Below are positions 1 to 8,877 of a stretch of 40,119 nucleotides of DNA, piece by piece. The DNA is from Chrysochromulina parva (Eukaryota > Haptophyta > Prymnesiales > Chrysochromulinaceae): positions 1 through 40,119 of the forward strand of contig PJAB01000119.1 in assembly GCA_002887195.1 (NCBI GenBank), in the 5' to 3' direction. Numbering within the stretch: the first letter of the stretch is position 1; each line of letters begins with the position of its first letter. Made by a program: the position numbers and the translations under genes. The notes under the pieces are model-generated. The model was not told where the DNA came from and made no database searches. It saw only the letters and a list, made by a program, of their open reading frames with translations.

Positions 1-128
1 GTGGCAATCAGCGGCAATCAGAGAGGCCATCCGTTGCAATCAGTGGCAATCAGCGAAGCCATCCGTGGCAATCAGCGGCAATCAGAGAGGCCATCCGTTG
101 CAATCAGTGGCAATCAGCGAGCCATCCG
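1..128. repeat. 64-bp tandem repeat inside an intron of the enoyl-reductase gene
   Basis: Two near-perfect copies of a 64-bp unit lie at 1-64 and 65-127. Each unit is built from smaller copies of GGCAATCAG with spacers ending in GCCATCC. The block lies in the intron that follows the donor at 148 of the minus-strand gene and probably continues beyond the window edge. Confidence 0.9.
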
Positions 129-148
129 TGCCCGTCAGTGGCACTCAC

Positions 149-1412
149 CAGCTGGATGATCGCCTGGCCTGTTGGCAAGTCTGAGCAGTTTTGGATGATC
201 GTGTCGCCCGGCCGCAAGTTGCCATAGTCCTCGAGCAGACGGTAAGCGGTGCAGAGCGAGCGCGAGCACGCATAGTGCTGCGTGGGCAGCAGGTGCGGCG
301 GCACCTTGAGCAGCCGGTGCCCGTCGGCGATGCACAGCGTCGACCAGCAGCCTACCGGCTTGAGACGCGCATCGGGAAGCATGAGGACCCAGTCCTTCAC
401 CTCGAGGATCTCATCTTCCTTGGGTGTGTGGAAGCCGGGCAGGTTGGCATACTGGGCCTCCGACGGGGCGGGCCGGCCGAGGTTCTTGGCTGTCGCGAGG
501 ATCACGCCCACGCCCTCCACGCCCGCGACTGCAGGTAGCGGGATCTGTTCCCACTTGTTGTTGGTGCGGTTGAAGGGCGGGAAATCGTTGAGTACGGTGA
601 GAGGCGTCTGCACGCGCAGCAGGTCCTCGTCGGTGACGCACGCGGCGAGCATGTAGACGAGCACCTCGCCGTGCGCCAGCTTCTGCGGCAGCGGGAACTC
701 CTTGTCCACGTAGAGCACCTCCTCGGGCGGCCCGTGGCGGTCGAAGCGCACCGCGGTCGCCGTGAGCGGCGGGAGCGGCTGTGAGGTCGAGTCAGTCGCC
801 TCCAGGCCCTGCTCCATGCCAAAGGCCTTGCCCCTGCGCATGAGGTCCTCGGAGTTGAACGCGCCCGTCGTGCCCAGCCCCTGCCGGTTGCGCAGCCACG
901 CATCGAAGCCCGCCGAGTGCGACATCTCGTAGCCCGTCTGGATGACGGCCGTCCGGTTGGACGCCTTCATCCGCTCCTCGTCCTTTCGGACCTCGGCCAT
1001 CTGCTGCAGGATGTTGAGGCCGCCCTTTTTGGTGCGCACCGCCGTCTCGGCGACGCCCGAGCTCGTCTGCGCCAGGTCGAAGGTGCCCTCGCCAAACCTC
1101 TGCTGGAACTGCTTCTCGGCGCCGCCCTCGGCATCGAGCTTCGTGCGGTCGTAGAGCGCACGGCGCTGCAGGTCGGAGAGCGCGTCAAAGGCCTTTTGGA
1201 TGGCCTGCCACACCTCCACGTCGCCGCCGCGGTCGGGGTGGTTCTTCATCGCCTTCTCCTTGTACGCAGTCCGGATGTCATCCGTGGTCGCGGTCTTCTT
1301 CACGCCAAGCACGGCATCTGTGGAGCGCGGAGGCGAGGTGCGGTGAGGTGGAGGATATGGCACTATCGGATGGGTGGCGCGGCGCGCGGGGCGGCGTACA
1401 GTGGTCCTCCAT
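149..1412 (-). CDS. J-domain / mitochondrial enoyl-ACP reductase (MECR-like) fusion, 3' part outside window
   Basis: Two exons are visible. Exon 1 (1412-1400) encodes only M-E-D-H plus one base. An 82-bp intron (1399-1318, GTACGC to CCACAG) follows, then exon 2 (1317-149). The join reads MEDHYAVLGV, a textbook J-domain start, whereas the unspliced frame has only a GTG. Residues 1-70 form a J domain with the HPD triad at 31-33, the motif that stimulates Hsp70 ATPase. About 120 residues of linker follow. From about residue 190 the protein matches the GroES-like part of medium-chain reductases of the MECR type, which reduce trans-2-enoyl thioesters with NADPH in mitochondrial fatty-acid synthesis; the segment near LRPGDTIIQN is characteristic. 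Exon 2 ends at a GTGAGT donor (148), so the nucleotide-binding domain lies to the left of the window. The enoyl-reductase assignment is good; the role of the J domain is unknown. Confidence 0.8.
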
Positions 1413-1844
1413 GGTGGATTGACTCACGGTCAGATGGACGCCTCGAAGTCCGATGCTCCACACACAGGTGCTCCGATGAGGGCCTCTCCCGACGCGCCGA
1501 TGAAGATCGGCGTCCTACCGGGCGCGTCCGTGTGTCGCTGAGGATTTAAAGCTTTGGTGGGAGCCGGGACACACACGTTTCACGTATGTCGGAGCTGTCG
1601 GACATGTGTTCCGGTACGGGTGTGACGGTGATCGGTGTGTTGGTGGTGAGGTTGGTTTAGTGGTTGGTTTATGAGGTTTCTTGTGTCTGTCTTGTGTGTG
1701 TCCCGGCTCCCCCGGTGTCTTTGAACCGGTACGGGTATCCACACGTGACCCGGCACTGACGGCACTCCCTGGTGTCTTTTTACCGGTACGTTTTTCCCAC
1801 AGTGCGTCGCCCAGGCACGTCTTCGGGCTCTTTCTGCCAAGAAC
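1413..1844. promoter_or_regulatory. Divergent promoter region between the J/MECR gene and RPL15
   Basis: These 432 bp separate two divergent start codons. They hold a perfect 18-bp inverted repeat (1559-1576 and 1694-1711) and three copies of CCGGTACG near 1615, 1731 and 1783. Two of these sit in a longer direct repeat of the form GGTGTCTTT-N-ACCGGTACG. A pyrimidine-rich run ending in CCAAG just before the RPL15 ATG could be a 5'-UTR intron acceptor. No coding sequence is convincing here. Confidence 0.5.
1559..1711. repeat. Perfect 18-bp inverted repeat upstream of RPL15
   Basis: The left arm GGGAGCCGGGACACACAC (1559-1576) is matched exactly by its reverse complement at 1694-1711, with 117 bp between the arms. 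The position in a divergent promoter suggests a regulatory site or the remains of a small inverted-repeat element. Confidence 0.85.
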
Positions 1845-2459
1845 ATGGGAGCCTTCCGCTACCTGAATGAGCTCTGGAAGAAGAAGCAGTCTGACACGAT
1901 CTGCTTCCTCCTGCGCGTGCGCTGCTGGGAGTACCGCAACCTGCCCGTCATCCACCGCGCGGCGCGGCCGACGCGCCCGGACAAGGCGCGCAACCTTGGC
2001 TACAAGGCCAAGCAGGGCTTCTGCATCTACCGCGTGCGCGTGAAGCGCGGCTCGCGCAAGATGGTTAAGTCCAAAGGCCACAACAACGGCAAGCCGCGCA
2101 ACTGCGGCATCCGGAAGCACAAGTGGCGCCGCAACCACCGCTCCAAGGCGGAGGAGCGCGTCGGCCGTGCGTGCGCGGGTCTGCGCGTGCTCAACTCGTA
2201 CTGGGTGGCGCAGGACACGATGTACAAATACTACGAGGTGATCATGGTCGACACGCATCACAAGGCCGTGCGCACTGATCCGCGCGTCAACTGGCTGTGC
2301 AACCACGTGCACAAGCACCGCGAGCTGCGTGGTCTCACCTCGGCTGGCCGCCAGGGCCGTGGCCTGCGCGTGCGCAACCACGGTGCGAGCAAGATCCGCC
2401 CGTCGAAGCGCGCCTCCTGGAAGCGCAACATGGTGGTCTCGCTCCGCCGCTACAGATAA
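1845..2459 (+). CDS. RPL15: 60S ribosomal protein eL15
   Basis: This intronless frame encodes 204 residues, the usual length of cytosolic eL15. It is collinear with the family from [17 protein letters not shown] at the N-terminus to a C-terminus rich in Arg and Lys. eL15 is a structural protein of the large subunit, bound to 28S/5.8S rRNA and assembled in the nucleolus. The ATG at 1845 gives the conserved N-terminus exactly. Third positions are almost all G or C, as expected of a highly expressed gene in this genome. It is the most secure call in the window and shows the DNA to be eukaryotic nuclear rather than organellar or bacterial. Confidence 0.98.
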   Translation: MGAFRYLNELWKKKQSDTICFLLRVRCWEYRNLPVIHRAARPTRPDKARNLGYKAKQGFCIYRVRVKRGSRKMVKSKGHNNGKPRNCGIRKHKWRRNHRSKAEERVGRACAGLRVLNSYWVAQDTMYKYYEVIMVDTHHKAVRTDPRVNWLCNHVHKHRELRGLTSAGRQGRGLRVRNHGASKIRPSKRASWKRNMVVSLRRYR

Positions 2460-2720
2460 GCGCGTGGCTCCGCCGCGCGGCATCATCATCTTTGCTCCCA
2501 GATTTCTTTCTACGGTTTGCATGTTCGATTCGACGTGTGGGGGAACCTCTCCCCTGCCAGCTATGTGTCTTTTTCTTCTGTCTCATCGTGCATCAAGTAT
2601 TCATCAAGTACTGCCATATCTCGACACCAATTCACAGCGAATAAATACAGTTCACAGGAGTCGCCGCCTTATAGTCAAAGTGCCGCGGAGTGTGTCGGGG
2701 TACGCGCAAAGTCATCAGCT

Positions 2721-3692
2721 ATGGCTTTCAAGCTGAAGATGCTGACGCCGACCGAGGCGATCCAAAGGCTCAGCGACAATGACCCCTCCTTCACCAAGTG
2801 CAACCTCACCAAGAGCGCTGTGCTGCAGATGCCAAGCGGTAGCGAATTGATCATGAAGCTCGCAGCGGCACTCGCAACTAACACCCACTGCCTGGAGCTC
2901 ATAATGGAAGATTGCAACATCGGCGACAAAGAGGCAGCGGCCATCGCCGAGGCCCTCAAAACGAACAACACCCTCGTCCACCTCGATGTGCAGAACAACA
3001 GGATCAAGGACGAAGGCGGCACGGCACTTGCCAACGCCATCGCCATGAACCAAATGCTCATCCAGTTGAACATTCTGAACCAAAAAAATCAGCCGAAGAC
3101 AGCCTTCGGCGACGCGACGCTGCATGCCATTGGCGACATGTTCGATACGAACATCACGCTGCTCAAGATCATCTGGCGGCTCGAGTCGCGCCAGTCGTTT
3201 ACTCTCAACAAGAAGATGGTGCGTAACAACGACATCGACCGGCGCATCAAGGCGGGGAAGGAGTACGGCGACATTATGCCCGAGAAGGCGAAGCCCATCC
3301 CCCCGGCAGTCATCGCAAAGCGCAACGAGGCCGCTACCTTCCTGGGCCTCGGCACCCCCCGCGGCGGCGACAGCGCACCCGTTGGTGAGGGTACGACCCC
3401 ACGCGCACGCAGCGAGAGCCTGCCTATCTCCGCTCGGTTCGGCGCCGCCGCGCCGCCACCTGCGCGCCCGGTCGCGCCGCCCCTGCCCGCCGCCCCTGCG
3501 CTACCCCCAGCGCCCGCCATCATGGACCCGGAGCTCGAGTCGAAGTTCAAGGCCCTCGAGCTCGAGTATTTGGAAGCGGCTGCTGCGCTCAAGGCGACTT
3601 TCGAGGCCAAGCAGCAGGCCTTGCTCGAGCCTCCCAGCGAGGCCGCTGCTCCGCCGCCCGAGGCTCCGAGCGAGGCTCCGGCCCTCGAGTGA
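2721..3692 (+). CDS. Tropomodulin-like leucine-rich repeat protein with Pro-rich and helical tail
   Basis: The protein has 323 residues from the ATG at 2721; the open frame extends further upstream, but that part looks like leader. Residues of about 20-190 match the tropomodulin/leiomodin LRR fold. They start with a D-P-S-F-T-K-x-N-L strand and continue through helix-loop units such as ALKTNNTLVHLDVQNNRI and ALANAIAMNQMLIQLNI, ending in a KKMVRNNDIDRRI helix. In animals this domain caps actin pointed ends. The N-terminal tropomyosin-binding helices of true tropomodulins are absent. The tail is Pro/Ala-rich (about 235-275), followed by a predicted helix and a Glu/Pro-rich end. An actin-related role is inference; a generic RNase-inhibitor-like LRR scaffold is the alternative. 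It lies 261 bp downstream of RPL15 on the same strand. Confidence 0.75.
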   Translation: MAFKLKMLTPTEAIQRLSDNDPSFTKCNLTKSAVLQMPSGSELIMKLAAALATNTHCLELIMEDCNIGDKEAAAIAEALKTNNTLVHLDVQNNRIKDEGGTALANAIAMNQMLIQLNILNQKNQPKTAFGDATLHAIGDMFDTNITLLKIIWRLESRQSFTLNKKMVRNNDIDRRIKAGKEYGDIMPEKAKPIPPAVIAKRNEAATFLGLGTPRGGDSAPVGEGTTPRARSESLPISARFGAAAPPPARPVAPPLPAAPALPPAPAIMDPELESKFKALELEYLEAAAALKATFEAKQQALLEPPSEAAAPPPEAPSEAPALE

Positions 3693-3703
3693 GGCCCCGA
3701 TGA

Positions 3704-3728
3704 AGGGGGTAGGTCAGACCTACCCCCT
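3704..3728. terminator. Palindrome just 3' of the tropomodulin-like gene
   Basis: AGGGGGTAGGTC is followed by one base and then its exact reverse complement. It begins 11 bp after the TGA, so it could form a stable hairpin in the 3' UTR. A role in 3'-end formation or RNA stability is only suggested by position. Confidence 0.4.
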
Positions 3729-4209
3729 GACCCCGATGGCGGAGCGACCAGCGTGTGCTCCCAGTACGAGCAGGATTGCTGGGCATGGTGCTCAAGAGGA
3801 ACTACTAGTATGCTGAGGTGGCACCAGGCTGGGCAGGCACCAGCGCAGTCCCCTAGGTGCTCGATACACTGCCCACGACCCACGTGTGTGGGTGTCGCAA
3901 CGGCTGTGTGTGTCTATGTCGCCCCCCCGCGCCTTGCGCCTGGTGCGGCCGAGTGCGGTGTGCGGCCCGAGATCGGACCTCCGGGAGGTGGGATGGAGGG
4001 GCGCTGCGGCTGGCACCTGGCAGCGGTCCGCGGGGCGCTGAAGAAGAGAGAGCACAGAGGTGGGGAATGATTCTAGGAAATTGATCCCGGAATTCACACA
4101 CAAAAAGCCCAAGTCACACGCCGCCGGCGGCCCGTATAATCATATACGTGATATAACCAAGAACGGCTGATAATAAACCTTAGGACAATGCCTTAGGAGT
4201 TAGGTTAAA

Positions 4210-4245
4210 CCTTCGCACAAGCCTTCGCACAAGCCTTCGCACAAG
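4210..4245. repeat. Three tandem copies of CCTTCGCACAAG
   Basis: Exact 12-bp units lie at 4210-4221, 4222-4233 and 4234-4245, followed by a degenerate partial copy. It is an intergenic minisatellite. Confidence 0.9.
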
Positions 4246-4523
4246 CCTGTTCGCACTTCGCTCCACGCCGGCCGGGCAACGTAAACGTCTCAAGCGTTAA
4301 CGAAGAGGACGCGACGAGCCGGCGCGCTCCGAATAGGCTATTGCCAATAGGTAATAGGTAGGTACGTCTCCCCCTGAATCGCGCATCGGGGAACAAACGT
4401 ACCGCTACCTACCACATGCTACCAGTGTCCCAATCTGCAATCCGACCGTGTGATCCGTGTGCCCGTGTCCCGTGTTTGTCCCGGCTCGGGTAAAAAGATT
4501 ACGGTACCCGATGCACGTACGAG

Positions 4524-4592
4524 TTTCGCGCCCGTCAAGTCAAGTCAAGTCAAGTCAACTTGACTTGACTTGACTTGACTTTTTCGCGCCCG
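4524..4592. repeat. Foldback element: 21-bp inverted arms of (GTCAA)n between 11-bp direct repeats
   Basis: The arms at 4534-4554 and 4559-4579 are perfect reverse complements around the loop TCAA. The structure is bracketed by direct repeats TTTCGCGCCCG at 4524-4534 and 4582-4592. It ends 40 bp before the ATG at 4633, so it lies in that gene's promoter or 5' UTR. Confidence 0.85.
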
Positions 4593-4632
4593 GAAGGAGC
4601 GCCCGTCACTTCGCGATCGTCCCCCACGGAAC

Positions 4633-5697
4633 ATGCCACAAGTCGCCCGCGTGTACGCAATTCGCAAAGACAACGGCTGGTTTAGGGCTGATGTCAGTTT
4701 CACGGAGGATATTCCGGCTGAGTCGTATGCATCAGCAACACGCAGGTGCAACGTGAACGTGATCACGCCGTGCAACTGCATCTACAAGATGCCGATTCCT
4801 GTGGCCGAATGGCGGTCATCCATCAAATTCGCAGGCAAGGGGAAGTGCCCCGTCTGCGTCTGCAGGCACGCCCGCCTAGTCTGCACTTGCGGTGAGCCCA
4901 GCTGCCAGCCAATGGACACCGCACCAGCTCCGGCCTCGCCATTAGAGGCCGCGGCGGCAACCCAGTCCACGCATGCCCCAGTCGAGAAGCGCTCCGCGGC
5001 CGAAGCTGGCCTTGCCGAGTGGCCAGCATCGAAGCGGCTTGCGGAGGCGGCGGCGGCAGCGGGGACTGCAGCGGAAGATGCGGCTGCGGCGAGCTCCAGC
5101 GCGCCATCGCACCCAAGCGGTGCGGGCCCAAGCGGTGCGACAAAGTCCGCAGAGCGAGCTGCTGCGGACATGGCGGTGCGTACCAAGCCACCACCTGGTT
5201 GGACTAAGGTGATGGATTACGGCAAGCTCAAGGGTTATCGTTCGCCCGACGGGCGCAAGGCCATTTCTCTTCCAGCTGCGTGGCGCCTGTACGACGAGCA
5301 GCAGGCTCGTGCGGCCGTATGCCCACCTCCGAGCAGCGCGCCGCCCTGCACCGACGCTCCGCCGCCTTCTTCGCGCAAGCAGCCCGTGCCGACGCCCTCT
5401 GCTGAGTCGTCTGCCACCGCGACCGTGGCCGCACCCGCACCTGCGACCGCGCTCGCCACGGCGCTCGTGCCGTACTTCGGCAGTCGAACAAGCAGCCGAC
5501 GGGGCAAGCAGCCTCTCGACCCAGCCGTCGGCAAACGAGTGTGGAGCTGGCGACAGGACCTTCAGAGAGAAATGGCGGGTGTAATCATGGACTTCCAATT
5601 CTGGCAAGATCGTGTTCGCGAGCATTTTGTGCGGTACGAGGATGGCGTGTCGCTGTGGCGACCCGAGGCAGAGTGGTGGGAAGACGAGGACACCTAG
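4633..5697 (+). CDS. Cys-rich N-terminal domain plus MBD-like domain protein
   Basis: The protein has 354 residues. Residues 1-95 carry an ordered-looking segment with paired cysteines (CNC, CPVCVC, CTC and a final C), suggesting zinc binding. An Ala/Pro-rich linker follows. Residues of about 185-220 (PPGWTKVMDYGKLKGYRSPDG and on) resemble a methyl-CpG-binding/TAM domain: the G-W start, a basic loop, then Y-x-S-P-x-G-x-K. Another disordered stretch runs to about residue 300, followed by a W-rich, acidic C-terminus. A nuclear DNA-binding protein is a reasonable inference. The MBD match rests on a short motif and is not secure, and binding to methylated DNA is not shown. The last 12 codons and the stop are duplicated in tandem just downstream. 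Confidence 0.6.
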   Translation: MPQVARVYAIRKDNGWFRADVSFTEDIPAESYASATRRCNVNVITPCNCIYKMPIPVAEWRSSIKFAGKGKCPVCVCRHARLVCTCGEPSCQPMDTAPAPASPLEAAAATQSTHAPVEKRSAAEAGLAEWPASKRLAEAAAAAGTAAEDAAAASSSAPSHPSGAGPSGATKSAERAAADMAVRTKPPPGWTKVMDYGKLKGYRSPDGRKAISLPAAWRLYDEQQARAAVCPPPSSAPPCTDAPPPSSRKQPVPTPSAESSATATVAAPAPATALATALVPYFGSRTSSRRGKQPLDPAVGKRVWSWRQDLQREMAGVIMDFQFWQDRVREHFVRYEDGVSLWRPEAEWWEDEDT

Positions 5698-5771
5698 GAA
5701 TACCTAGTGAAGCTCGAGTCCCCCGAGGCCGAGTGGTGGGAAGACGAGGACACCTAGTGAAGCTCGAGTCC
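5662..5771. repeat. 60-bp tandem duplication across the stop codon of the MBD-like gene
   Basis: The segment from CCCGAGGC through the TAG and the following GTGAAGCTCGAGTCC occurs at 5662-5721 and again from 5722. The two copies are nearly identical. The first carries an extra 10-bp duplication of ACCTAGGAAT. The second copy lies entirely after the stop. Confidence 0.9.
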
Positions 5772-6180
5772 CGGTCTTCCAGATGATTTCATGATGAGGA
5801 ATACTGGGGGCCGTCCGCATCCGATGATCGCGGTCCATAATCGGGTTCATCGCCGGACGCCGCACGGCTTTGTAAGGGACCCGGGCCCACCCGCGATCAT
5901 CGCGATCGCGGGGCGGCGGGGGCGGCTAGCATTCCTTATCCGCTTTGCATGATTCCTACTATAGCCGATACGCAATGATCGGGTCCGGGGTCGTGATGTC
6001 CGGAGCCCCGCCGCACGGCTGACTACAGATGTGCACGACACTCGACGGCTGTACGTACAAGTAAGTCCCGTCCCCTTTTGCTTTTTTGCCTTTTCCGCAC
6101 AAATTCGCGCAGCGCGCACAGCCCCACCCCAGCCTCCTGTGCTGAGAGGGAGCGGAGCAGTCGCTGCTCAAGCCGTGCAC
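5698..6180. other. Intergenic region between convergent genes
   Basis: After the end of the 60-bp duplication this region holds a short hairpin (arms CCGCGATC at 5891-5898 and GATCGCGG at 5904-5911) and two copies of CCGCACGGCT (near 5858 and 6010). The minus-strand frames here look like 3'-flanking sequence. No gene is supported. Confidence 0.5.
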
Positions 6181-8877
6181 CTAGTTCATAGACGTGCTCC
6201 CCAGCAGTGGCCGCGCCACAAGCCCTTTGCGGACGGCCCTGCCATACGCCTCGCCCGCTTGCAAAAAGCGTCGGTTGGCGTCGGCGTACGAGGGCGAGCA
6301 CACGTGCGTGCCGCAACGGCGCAGGGGCGCGCCACAGCAGATGATCGGCTCCGCAAGTCGCGCGGACGCACACTGCTCGGCCATCGGCAGGAAGCGCGGC
6401 GCGTACCCAGCGCCAAATGGGCTCGTGGGGTCGACAGGCATGCGTAGCAGTCCGTCGCTATCGATGCTCACATTGGCAAGCGTGACCATGGTGGCGCACT
6501 TACCTGTCGCGTCGGTAACGTACTCGCCGAGCGGCACGAGCCGGCCGGCTCGGAAGTGCAGCCGCGGGTACGCATTCCGGATTAGGTTGACACGCACGCC
6601 CGCGCGGAAGCGCACGTCGACAGTGCGGTTGAGCACATCGTGCACGTGGAAGGCCCATATGTAGTGCGAAAAGTAGCGCCAGATGAGCATCCGTCTCATC
6701 CGTTCTTTGTACCACTCCCACTGGCTGCTGATCTCGCCCCATGTGGCCACGACCGCCGGGCGCGCCGCGAACCACCAGTCCATGAGGAAGTAATAAAAGT
6801 CGTCGGGCTTCTTTTCTAGTCCCCACTGCCCGCCGTATTGGGACGCACGGCACTGGCCGAGCACGCGCTTGTGCCACGTGATCTGCGGGTCGCTCTCGCC
6901 CGTGCACTGGGCGCGCACGCGCGCACGGAGCTCGTCTGTATTCGCCTCGTTCATGCAGCAATGTTCCGAGAACCACAGGCGGTCCCACTCAAATGACTTG
7001 AGCACGATGGGCGCGCCTACGAGCAAGTCCGCGCGCAGCACGAGGCAGAAGGAATAGGGACGACGGCGCGCGCTCTCGTGAGCGCGCATGAGCGCGGCGG
7101 CGCGCCCGATGGAGAGCGCCTGCGAGCGGGCCTTCTCCTTTTCGACGAACTCGACCGGCTCATGGAGCGACGCGCGCAGGTGGGGAGCATATTGAGCATC
7201 CACGAGCCATCCAAGATCCGGGTTCCAGGTGTGCACGAATACATCCACACCGCCGCCCTCGGTGGGCCGACCGTTGGCCTGCACGATGTGCTCGAGATGT
7301 GAGGCCGCACATGTACCAATGGCCCTTGCAAAGTCGTCGTCCTTCAACAAACTGGCCTGCATGACGAGTGAGATGGACGGGGCGACGCCTATGGTCCCGA
7401 GCCTCCCGTGGAGCAGCAGCGCATAGTGGGCTCCCGAGTCCACCCCCGAGTCCGCACCCACGCTGTCGCCACGCTCGCCGCCACGCCGACTGCCTCCGCC
7501 TCCGCTTCCACGGCGGCCCAATCGCGCCCCGCGGCCGCTACGTCGACGTCCGGCAGCGTCTCGTCTGCCGTCTGGCCGTCCGTCCGTCTCAACGGCCTCC
7601 AGGGCATTCGCGCGGGAAGCGGCGGCGGCGGCGGCAGGGTAGTGGTTGATGCGCCGGCCGAGCAAGATGGCGTCGTCGGTCGCGGCGGCGGCAGCGGCGG
7701 CAGCGGCGCCAACTAGCGCTGTGGCGAGCGCTGTGGAGCTGCGTCCGAAGCCTAATTGCAAGCCTAATTGCTCCTGCGCCGCCACGGAGCGGCTAGCGTT
7801 CGCATGGCCGATTAGCGCAGCGTACACGCCCGCGCGCTCGAAGATGCGCTGCGGCGCAAAACGCTCGGCGTACACGCTGGCAAGCTCGGGGCGCAACTGA
7901 ACGGAGCGCACGCGCCGCGCGCCAAAGGGCGTTGCGGGCTGCGGGGCGATCCACAGACGATTCAGCAGGTGTGGAATTTCGTCCACTGCGCCAAAGTGCA
8001 CGAGGCCCGCGTACTCACGCTCGTCCTTGTGGTTCGCGCGCTCCGAGATGACAGTCGCGCCGCGGCTGAGCAGGATCGACGTGCGGAAGACGACCGGGTT
8101 GCGAGCGCTCTCACAGGCCTTGTGCAGGTTGAGGTGTGCCGCCCAGCGCCCACTCGCCCGCCACCAGCGCTCAAAGGCCATTGGGCTCCAAAGCATCCAC
8201 GTGGCGTTCAGGCGCGCGCCAAGCGCGCGCTGCAGCCGCTCGTAGCACCGCTTGCGCCCACTCTTGTAGAACGGATAGCCAAAGAAGAAGAGCTCAGGCG
8301 CGTCGTCGGGTGGCACGTACCCACGTACCCTTGCCTCAGCCGGCGGCTTTATGTACCCCATCGGCACGTAGCGCATCTGAAAGGGCTGCGTGAGCCACGG
8401 CTTCGGGTACGGCTTGCACGCGTCCAGGTTATGCCAGCTGAAGTCCCACACCTCGTCGGGCCGTGCCTTGGAGAGAGCGCAGCCGTTCACAGGCTCGGTC
8501 TGATAGTATACGGTGCGAACGCCACGATCGCGCATCGCGTCCCACGGCACGCTCTCGGAGCCGATCGGGCCAATGAACAGGAAAAGGTCACGCGGGCCCA
8601 AGTCGCGCGCGAGGCGCATCATCTGCTTGTACTCGGGCGACTTGGCTGCTACGCCGCTGCCAGAGACCACGTTGAGCGTGCCTATCGCAGCGCTGACAGC
8701 CGCTGGCAGATGCGTAAAGCCAGCCACGAGCGTGTCCATCACCGGTCGGTACATGAACGCCAAGTCATGGCCGACACCACCAGCCGCCTGCCAGATGACG
8801 ACCTGGTGACGGCGGCTGGTGGCAAGGGTACTTCTGCTGACGCCAAGCACAGCAGCGTCGTCGGCGCCAGACGCCAT
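6181..8877 (-). CDS. Putative two-domain glycosyltransferase
   Basis: The intronless frame gives 898 residues from an ATG at 8877. Residues of about 24-370 have a Rossmann-like pattern. They start at QVVIWQAAGGVGHD and continue through FLFIGPIGSESVPWD and YYQTEPVNG, with a late segment where a retaining glycosyltransferase would bind the nucleotide (VVFRTSILLSRGATVISER). A low-complexity Ala/Gly/Arg linker spans about 375-475. Residues of about 478-890 look like a second transferase: DVFVHTWNPDLGW, then SFCLVLRADLLVG, in which R-x-D-L may be the metal/nucleotide site, and a W/Y-rich core. There is no signal peptide or membrane anchor. Substrates are not identifiable. The linker could hide a fusion of two ancestral genes. 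It diverges from the RMI1-like gene across 131 bp. Confidence 0.6.
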   Translation of the reverse strand: MASGADDAAVLGVSRSTLATSRRHQVVIWQAAGGVGHDLAFMYRPVMDTLVAGFTHLPAAVSAAIGTLNVVSGSGVAAKSPEYKQMMRLARDLGPRDLFLFIGPIGSESVPWDAMRDRGVRTVYYQTEPVNGCALSKARPDEVWDFSWHNLDACKPYPKPWLTQPFQMRYVPMGYIKPPAEARVRGYVPPDDAPELFFFGYPFYKSGRKRCYERLQRALGARLNATWMLWSPMAFERWWRASGRWAAHLNLHKACESARNPVVFRTSILLSRGATVISERANHKDEREYAGLVHFGAVDEIPHLLNRLWIAPQPATPFGARRVRSVQLRPELASVYAERFAPQRIFERAGVYAALIGHANASRSVAAQEQLGLQLGFGRSSTALATALVGAAAAAAAAATDDAILLGRRINHYPAAAAAASRANALEAVETDGRPDGRRDAAGRRRSGRGARLGRRGSGGGGSRRGGERGDSVGADSGVDSGAHYALLLHGRLGTIGVAPSISLVMQASLLKDDDFARAIGTCAASHLEHIVQANGRPTEGGGVDVFVHTWNPDLGWLVDAQYAPHLRASLHEPVEFVEKEKARSQALSIGRAAALMRAHESARRRPYSFCLVLRADLLVGAPIVLKSFEWDRLWFSEHCCMNEANTDELRARVRAQCTGESDPQITWHKRVLGQCRASQYGGQWGLEKKPDDFYYFLMDWWFAARPAVVATWGEISSQWEWYKERMRRMLIWRYFSHYIWAFHVHDVLNRTVDVRFRAGVRVNLIRNAYPRLHFRAGRLVPLGEYVTDATGKCATMVTLANVSIDSDGLLRMPVDPTSPFGAGYAPRFLPMAEQCASARLAEPIICCGAPLRRCGTHVCSPSYADANRRFLQAGEAYGRAVRKGLVARPLLGSTSMN

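Larger units (their letters stand above)
3693..4632. other. Repeat-rich intergenic region, no gene seen
   Basis: These 940 bp lie between two plus-strand genes. A near-perfect palindrome follows the upstream stop: 12-bp arms at 3704-3715 and 3717-3728 around a single base. There are three exact copies of a 12-bp unit at 4210-4245, AT-rich sequence around 4130-4200, and a foldback structure at 4524-4592. The open frames here lack homology and overlap one another on both strands. Confidence 0.6.

Noticed and set aside
1..128. CRISPR-like array
   Set aside because: The repeat units are directly tandem with no unique spacers and sit inside a eukaryotic intron.
1278..1463. Independent small minus-strand frame containing the peptide M-E-D-H
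   Set aside because: Its first 13 nt are exon 1 of the J/MECR gene; the rest is the 82-bp intron and out-of-frame exon 2.
1515..2522. Long minus-strand open frame of 335 codons
   Set aside because: It is antisense to the fully conserved RPL15 gene and arises from high GC at third positions.
7408..7716. Plus-strand frame within the glycosyltransferase gene
   Set aside because: It lies opposite the low-complexity linker, where all frames are open because of GC-rich repeats.
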